The notes under the pieces were generated by a model that did no database searches, was not told the DNA's origin, and saw only the letters and a list, made by a program, of their open reading frames with translations. A DNA stretch of 64,000 nucleotides from Pyropia yezoensis (taxonomy: Eukaryota; Rhodophyta; Bangiophyceae; Bangiales; Bangiaceae): positions 19,701,346 through 19,765,345 of the forward strand of contig CM020618.1 in the NCBI GenBank assembly GCA_009829735.1. Direction: 5' to 3'. Shown here in pieces: positions 57,264 through 64,000 of this stretch (position 1 is the first letter of the stretch; each line of letters opens with the position of its first letter). Made by a program: the position numbers and the translations under genes.

Positions 57264-59915
57264 ATGTCGACCACGAGCACTGAGGACGATGGTATCGCCC
57301 CAGTTGGACGGGAGCTCGTAGCACTCGCCCCCACGGCTGCGGACCGCGGAGGGGGTTCCGACGAGGAGGAAGAAGGAGCGGAACCGCCCCGAGTGCGGAA
57401 GCGGCCGCTGAGCTCTGGTGCGTCGCCTGCCCCAAGTGAATTATGGAAGGCGTCGGTACTGCGCGATGAAGTCGGCATCCAGCGTGCTGTGGTGGTCAAG
57501 AGCCCACCGATATCCGTTGACCAGGGCAACCACAGCTGGACGCTGGCTGCGGACTACCGCTCAAAAAGCGTGCGTTCAAAGGTTTGGGGCCTCGTGGACG
57601 TGTACACCAGGGCTGGCACCGACGACGTTTACGTCCTCTGCCGGGTTTGCGGGCTTGAGAATGTCACAACTTTTCTCTTCCTTAAGGACGGGGTCTCGAG
57701 CAACGCGTCAAAGCACTTTGAATCGGCGGGCAAGGGCAGGGGCTCGGAAACCCGGCGGGGCGACCATCTGCTGGCAGCTCTCTACCTATCTAAAAATATC
57801 AAGGGCGGTCCGAGAACTCGAGAGGTGGCCAACGACGGGTCGCTCACCCAGTTCCTGCGCCCGGCTGCCCGACGGGATCACCACGTCCGGTTCGTCATGA
57901 TGCTGGTAACGAGCGCGTCACCTCACGCGTTTGCCCGCCAAGAGCGCCTGCGGACCTTCCTCGCGGGGCTGCGCGTAACGTACACGCCACCAGCGCAAGC
58001 GACGGTGCGGCACCACCTCACGGAGCTGGCGTCGGTTGTTCACGGCGCCTTGACGGGTATGCTTGCCAAGGTGAAGGAAGGCTCCTCCGGTGTGCCCTGG
58101 GGCCACATCTCCCTCGACCTGTGGACGGCGCGGCACTCCAAGGAGAGCTATGGGTCGCTCGTCATTCGCTTTACTGAGACGAGCACGTTTGCGGGCGGTG
58201 AACGTTCTCTTGGGGTATGGAAGTGCGGCGGGAAGCACGACTTTGCAAGCATTCGAGGTTGGACCAAGAACCGGCTGGCGTACTTTGGGCTTACGATGGA
58301 AGACATTGCGAGCTCGACTACCGATTCCGGCGCCAACGTTCGCAAGGCCATGATCGGGTTCACTGACGCGTGGGTCCCGTGTGCCGCCCATTCCTTGCAC
58401 AACGCTGTCAGGAAGGCTCTCGGGGGCCCGGGCGAGTCGGCCACCCAGCGCTCGGTACGCATGGCCAAGGGTGGCGAGGCCGCCCGTCGCCAGCTCAAGC
58501 CCTGCCCCAATGATGGGGCGCGAGAGGCACTTGCTCGCTTGCGCACCACGGTCCGGTTTTTCGAGCACTCCCCGGGCGAGGCGAAGCGCATGCGCGGAGT
58601 CGACGCGGCGGGGGATCCCAGCTCCCGCGGGCTGGTGCAGGACGTGGCAACGCGCTGGGGCTCGACGTACGAGTCGCACTGTCGCCTGTTCACCATGTGG
58701 GAGCCGTTGACGGCGTACTTTCGATCTGCGTCGTTGACGGCGGAGCAGCGGCAGCGGCGTATCACGCGCAGTGACTGGGACAAGCTAAGGCACTTCATCG
58801 GCGTATTGACGCCGTGCTACGAGGTCACGAAGGCCGCTGAGAGCGGGACGGCCACCCTCGCGGACCTGCTCCCCCTGCTCGTCGCTTTGCGCAAGACCAT
58901 GCACTGCGACACGATGGTCGTCCCCAAGTACCCCGAGCCGCCGCTGGCGGTCGGCGCGGCCGCCATTGAGCAGTACTTGGCCGACAACCGGGACGTGGAC
59001 GTGATGGAGTTGGACGACCGCCTGTTCCCGAGCGAAGATGTGTACGTGGACACCACGCCGGGGTTTGAATGTCTGTGCCCGGAAGCTCGGACGGCCGTTC
59101 ATCTTCTCCGGTCGGAGTTGGATCGGCTTTTTTTTAGCCGAAAGGACGCCACCAAGAACTGGTTGCAGAATGATGCCGTGCTAAGGGCAATGACGCTGAC
59201 GCCCGGGGGATCCAGAATGCTGCGGGAGGTGGCCACGTGGCTGGGCGACCCGGACCCATCGCCGGTGGCCGAGGCTGCCGTTTTGACCACCGCCACCAGG
59301 TGGAAAGCCCCAACCTCGACAGGTGACAACCGTCGCGCGCCCAGTGCACCGCCCACCCCTGTCACTGCGTCGCGGCACTCCGAGCAGCGAGCCGCGGCAC
59401 GGTCTTCCTTGGTGCTTTGGGGTGCTGCTGTCCCTGGGCGTCAGCAAGGTGGCCGCCCTATGCACGCTGGGGATGCTGGGGACGTCCACGCGGAGCTGAC
59501 GCGCTATCGCACTCTTTCCAAGAACATGTCAGCTGATGAGACCTCCACATTTTGGCGCCGGCACCGTGAACAGCTCCCCACCTTGTATTTGGTGGCCGCC
59601 TCTGCGTTTGGTGCCGTTGGATCTTCTGCCTCGTGCGAGCGCGACTTTTCGTTTGCGGGTCGGCTGGTGCGGCCTGACCGTGCGTCGCTTTCCATTTCAA
59701 GTGTGGAGATGCATTCGCTCGTGTCAGCCAACGCTGACCTGGTGTCCGAGGACACGGCTTCCGTGCCCATCCTTTCGCACGCGGCGGCGGATGAGTACAG
59801 GTGCGCAATGAACACGTTTGAGCCAACGGTAGATGATGTGGGGGACGAGGGAGGGTACTGGGAGTCGTCTGCTGATTTTGAGGAGGGCGAGGACGAGTCC
59901 TCGGTGGAAGGGTAG
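57264..59915 (+). CDS. hAT transposase, intact 883-residue frame
   Basis: Cut-and-paste transposase acting in the nucleus on the TIR and subterminal sites. An acidic N-terminal stretch (residues 30-45) precedes a BED-like zinc finger (CRVCG at 126-130, HFES near 151). The RNase H-like core has SLDLWTARHSKE with Asp285, TTDSGANVRKAM with Asp354, and CAAHSLHNAV (Cys373, His376), then the family block DVATRWGSTYE near 460-470. The C-terminus carries the hAT dimerisation region: SASCERDFSFAGRLVRP near 785-800 and SLSISSVEMHSLVSANADL near 806-825. These correspond to conserved hAT motifs in the usual order. The ATG at 57264 lies 707 bp inside the left TIR and the frame is open to TAG at 59913. No intron is needed. 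An additional 5' exon cannot be excluded. Confidence 0.95.
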   Translation: MSTTSTEDDGIAPVGRELVALAPTAADRGGGSDEEEEGAEPPRVRKRPLSSGASPAPSELWKASVLRDEVGIQRAVVVKSPPISVDQGNHSWTLAADYRSKSVRSKVWGLVDVYTRAGTDDVYVLCRVCGLENVTTFLFLKDGVSSNASKHFESAGKGRGSETRRGDHLLAALYLSKNIKGGPRTREVANDGSLTQFLRPAARRDHHVRFVMMLVTSASPHAFARQERLRTFLAGLRVTYTPPAQATVRHHLTELASVVHGALTGMLAKVKEGSSGVPWGHISLDLWTARHSKESYGSLVIRFTETSTFAGGERSLGVWKCGGKHDFASIRGWTKNRLAYFGLTMEDIASSTTDSGANVRKAMIGFTDAWVPCAAHSLHNAVRKALGGPGESATQRSVRMAKGGEAARRQLKPCPNDGAREALARLRTTVRFFEHSPGEAKRMRGVDAAGDPSSRGLVQDVATRWGSTYESHCRLFTMWEPLTAYFRSASLTAEQRQRRITRSDWDKLRHFIGVLTPCYEVTKAAESGTATLADLLPLLVALRKTMHCDTMVVPKYPEPPLAVGAAAIEQYLADNRDVDVMELDDRLFPSEDVYVDTTPGFECLCPEARTAVHLLRSELDRLFFSRKDATKNWLQNDAVLRAMTLTPGGSRMLREVATWLGDPDPSPVAEAAVLTTATRWKAPTSTGDNRRAPSAPPTPVTASRHSEQRAAARSSLVLWGAAVPGRQQGGRPMHAGDAGDVHAELTRYRTLSKNMSADETSTFWRRHREQLPTLYLVAASAFGAVGSSASCERDFSFAGRLVRPDRASLSISSVEMHSLVSANADLVSEDTASVPILSHAAADEYRCAMNTFEPTVDDVGDEGGYWESSADFEEGEDESSVEG

Positions 59916-60959
59916 AGCAGATAGGAACCCCTCTTTTTTGTACCCGCTCTTCTATACATGCCCCTGATGCACCTCGGTGCACCTTAGTACTACGGTGAGT
60001 GCTGGTCGAAACGGGTGCGGGACACGACAATAAGTGTGTTAGACGAGCGGCCCGAGAAGAGGAGCGGCAGGTGGGATTAGGTAGGTCGGCAGACGTGCGT
60101 CAAAGGCAGTGCACCGCGCACCCCCGCAGCAGCAAGAGCGCGCCTGAGTGGTTGTCAGTGACTGGGGGTATCATGCCGGCCAGAGCTCATGCCCCCCTTC
60201 TTTTCTGCCCATCGGCCGAGCCCGTTAGCATACACACAGCCGCCGCGCCCGGCGGTCAGTGAAGAGAACATCCACACAAACGTATGGGCTACGCTCTCTG
60301 CTTGTGCGTGCCTGCCGGCCGTCTACTTTGCACCCCTAGAAAACGGAAACTGAGACGGTCGGAAAAGCGAGTCACTTCCCCATCTACTATAAGCTTGTAG
60401 TGGTCTGGGCAGCGCAGGCATGGCATGGTTCAAAACTTCCCCCTCTCGCAGTCATATAAACACAGCATGGGAGCGCCCACCCCGACTGGCGCGTCCGCGG
60501 GCTCAAACTCACACTCGCCCACACGCACCGTCTCGCCTTCGACACCCGTGCGAGCCGAGACCCCGACCAGGGCCGCGCCGCACGACGCCACGTCCGTGGC
60601 GTGAACAGGTAGAAAGAAAGACCCCGTTGCTCATTGGGTGGCCGGCGGGCGAGCATATACACTCCCCGCAAACAGAGATACCCCCACGCAGGAGCAGGCG
60701 TACGCCACCAGAAAGCGGAACATCAAACTCCCGCACGACGACCGCGCGAGGCCGCCGCGACGGCGAGTGGGGAGGTAGACGCGGCCCAGGTGGCCCCGGG
60801 GAGCGCACAGCGGAAGGTCAACACTCCCTCATCATATCCCCCCCCCCAACCGTCCAGGGCAGGCAGGCGGCCGGCCACCCAAAAAAAGCACACCAACCCC
60901 AACGGCAGCGACATGCCGCCGTCCAGGAAAGAGGGGGGGGGGTGGCCGCGCCTGTAGCG

Positions 60960-61370
60960 GGGCCGCGCCAATGGCAGCGACATACCGCCGTCGACGGGGG
61001 AGGGGGGGCGCCACCTGCGGGGCGGCGCCGCCAACGGCGGCAACATCATGTTGCCGCCGATGGGGGGGGGGCCGCCGCCGCCGCAGGGAGCGCCGCGCCA
61101 ACGCGAGCAGGGATGCCGCCGATGGGGGGGGGGTCGCCGCCACCGCCGCGCAGGCGGCCCCACCAGGAAGACAGGAAGACAGGAAGAACCACCAACGCCG
61201 CCAGCAGCAGCAACGCCGCCGCCGTCAGAGGAGGGGGGGGGGGCGCCGCCGCCAGCGGGGATGCGGCCGCCCCCAAAAAAGAACCACCAACGCCGCCAAC
61301 AGCACCAACGTCGGCGCCGTCCGGGGGGGGTGGCGCCGCCTGCGGCAAGACGGCGGCGCCAACGGCTGAG
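60960..61370. repeat. GCCGCC-rich degenerate minisatellite inside the hAT element
   Basis: Units share AACGGCRGCRACAT- or AACGCCGCCA-like starts, a GCCGCCGATGG- or GCCGTC-like end and a run of 7-9 G. Unit length varies from about 45 to 110 bp. A perfect 12+1+12 palindrome is centred at 61047. Confidence 0.55.
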
Positions 61371-63199
61371 GCGAGATGTTGCCAATAGGGGGGGGGACGC
61401 CACACGCTTTACCAGGGGCCCCCCCCGCCCAGCTGAGCAGCGAAAGGCGAACACGCCGCGCCCCGACGACGACGCGGTGCTGGTCTGTTTGGCAGTCGAG
61501 GGTGGGGCAGGCGCCCGGCAGCGCCGCGGCGGGCTGGGCACCATGGGGAAGTGCGGGCGGTGAGGAGGGGGGGCAGGGCACCACGATAGGGGAGGGGAGG
61601 GGAGTGACTGGTGGCATGGGGCCGCCGGTGAGAGCGCCTAACGACGATGGGGCGGCGGTCGGTAGCAGCGCTAGTGCATGCCGCGCCGACCCCCCCAAGA
61701 GACGGGCAACTGGTTGCATCGGTGGCCCAACGTTGGGACGCGGGGCTTGCAGCGGCACCCCCCCCGCACTGGCGGTGGCTGCTAGCCACCTGCCGACCCC
61801 GCACGGTCAGCTGAGCGCGAGCTGGTTCTCACGAGCTTGCAAGTAAGTAACGTTGGATGGATGTCAAATCAGTTGCATTTACACCAGCGGAGGGTTCTTG
61901 CTTCCTCCTTTTTTTTTTTTTTTTTTTTTCCTAGTTTCTCGCCGCCTGCACCGCACTCGCCGTCACCACACCTCCTGCTGTCGCCCCCGTCTCCAACCCC
62001 CCGTTGCTGCCCACCTTCCCACCGGCCACCCTCCCCCCCTGTCGTGCCACCGCTGCTCTGTCCCAGTGACTGCACGACAGGCCGCCCCCCCATCGCAATG
62101 ACCGGGTGCATCCGTCCACCCGCCCTCTCGTCGTGGCAGCCAGAGCCGCCGGGTAGCGGAGCCGCCACATGAGCAGCACCGCCGGCACAGGGAGGTGCCA
62201 CCGCCAGTGAGGAGTTGAGCAGCAAAGGAAAAAGGGCGCCACGGCAGGGGGCGACGCCAGGAAAGCCGTCCTTTGGGGAAGGCGCCGCCAGAGAGCAGGG
62301 CGCAGTCCGCCAGGAGGGGGGGGGATCCGCAGGAAAGGGCGCCAAGAGCAACACAGACCACCAGCGGCAGGCGAGGGTGCCGCCACGACAGACGCCACCG
62401 GACCGAGGCGGCCGCCGCCGCGCGGCGAGTCGCCATAAAAAGGGGGGGCGGCGAGGAGGGGAGCAGCACGACAGGGCGGGCGGACGGCGCCAACGCGCGG
62501 AAGGCCGCGGCGAGAGCCACGCCGCCGCCGCCAGCGAGAGCGCGGCCGCCATGGCGACACGGCCGCCGCCAGTGGGCGGTGGCCGCGGGAAGGGGGAGGT
62601 GGGGGTCAAAAGAGGGCGGTCGCTCCTACCATGGGGAGGTCGCTATCGGCGAAAGGGTGGCCCTGCAGGTGAGGGCGTAGGGAAAAAAAGCGACCGCCGC
62701 ACGGGAAGCCAGCGTCGTCCTGTGGGGAGCGCCGCCGACCGAGGGGGCATAAAGTGCGGCGGCACAGACAAAGTGGGGTGGCTTTGGTGCGGGAAGGGCC
62801 ACGGATGGCGGGTGCGTGCGACGGATGGCTGGCGCGGGCGCCCTCGTGGCTGCGGGACGGACAGTCGCAGGCACTGAGGGGGACGCCAGTGGGGGGGGCG
62901 CAACTGGGTGGGGACTCTCACAATGAGGCGGCAGCCTGGACGAGGCGGTGCCACCTGCTTCCAGCCCTTCTACACCCCCTCGCGGCACGCCGACCCCTCA
63001 AATTGACCAGCTCCAGGGGCCCGTCAGACGGACCCGCGTCAGCGGCCCCACTGCAGTCGCCGCCTACCGGTGGGCACCCTCCAGCGAGGCCCCCTGGGCC
63101 TGGCCAAAATACGGTGTGAGGCCACTGAGCAGGGCGCGGCGGCCGGTGCCGGTTTGCGCTCGCGCAAGGGGGTAGGTACTGTCTGGTCGGGTGTGGCCC

Positions 63200-63370
63200 T
63201 GAAGGGGGGGGCACGCAGCGCGGGGGCGGGGGGGCAATGACGGCGGGGGGGGGGGGGCGCGCAGGGCGGGGGGGGGGGGAAATCAAGGCGGGGGGGGGGG
63301 GGCGCGCAGGGCGGGGGGGGGGGGCAATCAGGGCGGGGGGGGGGGGGCGCGCAGGGCGGGGGGGCGGGGA
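63200..63370. repeat. G-run minisatellite with ~45-bp unit
   Basis: Three units spaced 46 and 44 bp (GCAATGACGGCG near 63234, AAATCAAGGCG near 63280, GCAATCAGGGCG near 63324), each followed by 11-13 G, then CGCGCAGGGCG and another long G run. The G runs could form G-quadruplexes. Confidence 0.75.
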
Positions 63371-63633
63371 GTGAAGACTCGCGGGGATCGGGTCGCGGGG
63401 GGGGGCCTGCTCGCGGGGGCCCGTGGAGGGTGGCGCGCGGGGGGCGGCCCGCGCGCGGCGTGTCGGGTGGGAGCGCGGCCCGCGTGTGGGGCGGGCGAGC
63501 ACCGAAGTGGAGGGCCAATCCTTCTTCAGCATACAGTCGCGTGTCCACGTGCGCTGTGACGGCCGGCGCGCGCGGCTGACAGCAGGCCGCGCGTAATGGC
63601 CAGTCGTCAGGCGCGAGCTATAAGCAGCGATTC

Positions 63634-63658
63634 TATATACTCAATTTGAGAGTATATA
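63634..63658. repeat. Right subterminal palindrome of the hAT element
   Basis: TATATACTC at 63634-63642 pairs perfectly with GAGTATATA at 63650-63658 across 7 bases. It carries the same GAGTA/TACTC core as the motifs at the left end. Further copies (GACGAGTACTC near 63684) lie between it and the TIR. Confidence 0.55.
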
Positions 63659-63779
63659 CGCGATAATCGTACCCACCCTGGTCGACGAGTACTCAATACT
63701 ACGAATCAAAAATCTATTTCACCGTACCCATAGTCGGAAATTTCAGTGCCCGTCATACTTTACGCCAGGCCGAAAACAG

Positions 63780-63797
63780 TACTTATGACAGGGCCTG
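63780..63797 (+). repeat. Right terminal inverted repeat of the hAT element
   Basis: TACTTATGACAGGGCCTG is the perfect complement of the left TIR. The right duplication ATGGAGAA follows at 63798-63805. Confidence 0.95.
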
Positions 63798-64000
63798 ATG
63801 GAGAATGCTCCACCCCGGTTGAAGGTTCGAGTTGAACGCCTCTTGGACCAATTTCACAAGTTGTGGGATGGTCAATTGGGATTCATGAGAGCCACCCAAC
63901 ACCGGATCGATTTCAAATCCGGTGCACCCCCCATGCGTCAACAACCGTACAGGGGAGGGCCCCGTTCAAGCGCCCTCGTCAAAGAGCAAGTCGCTCGCAT

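Larger units (their letters stand above)
59916..63779. other. Non-coding GC-rich remainder of the hAT element
   Basis: About 3.9 kb between the transposase stop and the right TIR. Frames are open on both strands with Pro/Arg/Gly-rich translations and no family motif. The stretch contains the GCCGCC-type minisatellite (about 60960-61370), a 25-bp palindrome (61035-61059), a T run (61909-61930), a G-run minisatellite (63200-63370) and right subterminal motifs. It may be captured host DNA or repeat expansion. Confidence 0.6.
56539..63797 (+). mobile_element. Complete hAT-superfamily DNA transposon, 7,259 bp
   Basis: The ends are an 18-bp perfect terminal inverted repeat, CAGGCCCTGTCATAAGTA at 56539-56556 and its complement at 63780-63797. 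The target duplication is ATGGAGAA at 56531-56538 and 63798-63805, the 8-bp length diagnostic of hAT elements. The target is inside Gypsy-3, where the related Gypsy-1 copy has a single ATGGAGAA at 25386-25393. The element contains one open transposase gene (57264-59915) and a long GC-rich non-coding remainder. At over 7 kb it is large for an autonomous hAT (commonly 2.5-5 kb). Intact ends, duplication and frame suggest a recent and possibly still active copy. Confidence 0.96.
53498..64000 (+). mobile_element. Gypsy-3: broken copy of the Gypsy-1 family, split by a hAT transposon and running off the window
   Basis: It starts with LTR sequence of the Gypsy-1 family (TGTGGCAGTATTGACC), then gag closely similar to that of Gypsy-1 (about 53606-55590, zinc knuckle CWICNADGHLAYDC near 55340) and a protease/linker stretch to 56538. 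The hAT element lies at 56539-63797, and from 63798 the Gypsy sequence resumes with the beginning of RT (same sequence as Gypsy-1 near 25390). The 3' end is outside the window. The copy is broken, with several changes. Confidence 0.9.

Noticed and set aside
60420-61388. 322-codon plus-strand frame inside the hAT element as a second transposon gene
   Set aside because: Starts in Pro/Arg-rich sequence and runs through the minisatellite; no motif and other phases are equally open.
1-64000. CRISPR arrays, rRNA or bacterial operon signals
   Set aside because: Regular short direct repeats with unique spacers were not seen; the only regular arrays are GC-rich minisatellites, and the introns and transposons are eukaryotic.

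Overview
The window is nuclear DNA of a GC-rich eukaryote. It holds four host genes with none or one intron each, long G/C homopolymers, and dense transposons. Sparse introns, strong GC bias and Ty1/copia, Ty3/gypsy and hAT elements together would fit a bangiophyte red alga such as Porphyra/Pyropia. That is an inference from general character, not proven by any marker.

Host genes. An ABT1/ESF2-type ribosome-biogenesis protein (9307-10308, +) converges on a CUL1-like cullin (10760-13555, -, one 246-bp intron). A membrane-anchored cyclophilin lies at 46922-48344 (+, one 607-bp intron). A small oxidoreductase-like (OXLD1/PF09791 type) protein lies at 49537-50141 (-). An unrecognised, probably spliced gene or gene relic lies at about 41180-42531.

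Transposons, left to right. A near-whole Copia element (2817-9053) has 501-bp LTRs and a GTGAA target duplication; its 3' LTR ends about 250 bp before the ESF2 start codon. A large Gypsy element (Gypsy-1, 470-bp LTRs at 21860-22329 and 40445-40914) is split by a younger Gypsy of another family (Gypsy-2, 26777-36445, reverse orientation, 585-bp LTRs, GGGTA duplication). A solo LTR of the Gypsy-1 family sits at 45388-45857 with a GGCGG duplication. A third, broken Gypsy-1-type copy (53498 to the window end) is itself split by a complete hAT DNA transposon (56539-63797) with 18-bp TIRs, an 8-bp duplication ATGGAGAA, an 883-codon open transposase frame and about 3.8 kb of non-coding GC-rich minisatellite sequence.

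Most notable observation. Both Gypsy families carry an extra reading frame on the strand opposite gag-pol, between the integrase and the 3' LTR. The two antisense proteins share short motif blocks in the same order and with similar spacing, so they look like one old accessory gene family kept by two retrotransposon lineages. Both elements also share a 15-nt primer-binding-site-like sequence and a chromodomain-like integrase tail.

The rest (about 13.6-21.8 kb, 42.5-45.4 kb, 48.3-49.5 kb, 50.1-53.5 kb) is intergenic GC-rich DNA. Its long open frames run on several strands at once and look like composition artefacts. It holds minisatellites, inverted repeats and a dispersed TGGGGTTCAG repeat. 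No rRNA, tRNA or CRISPR feature could be supported.
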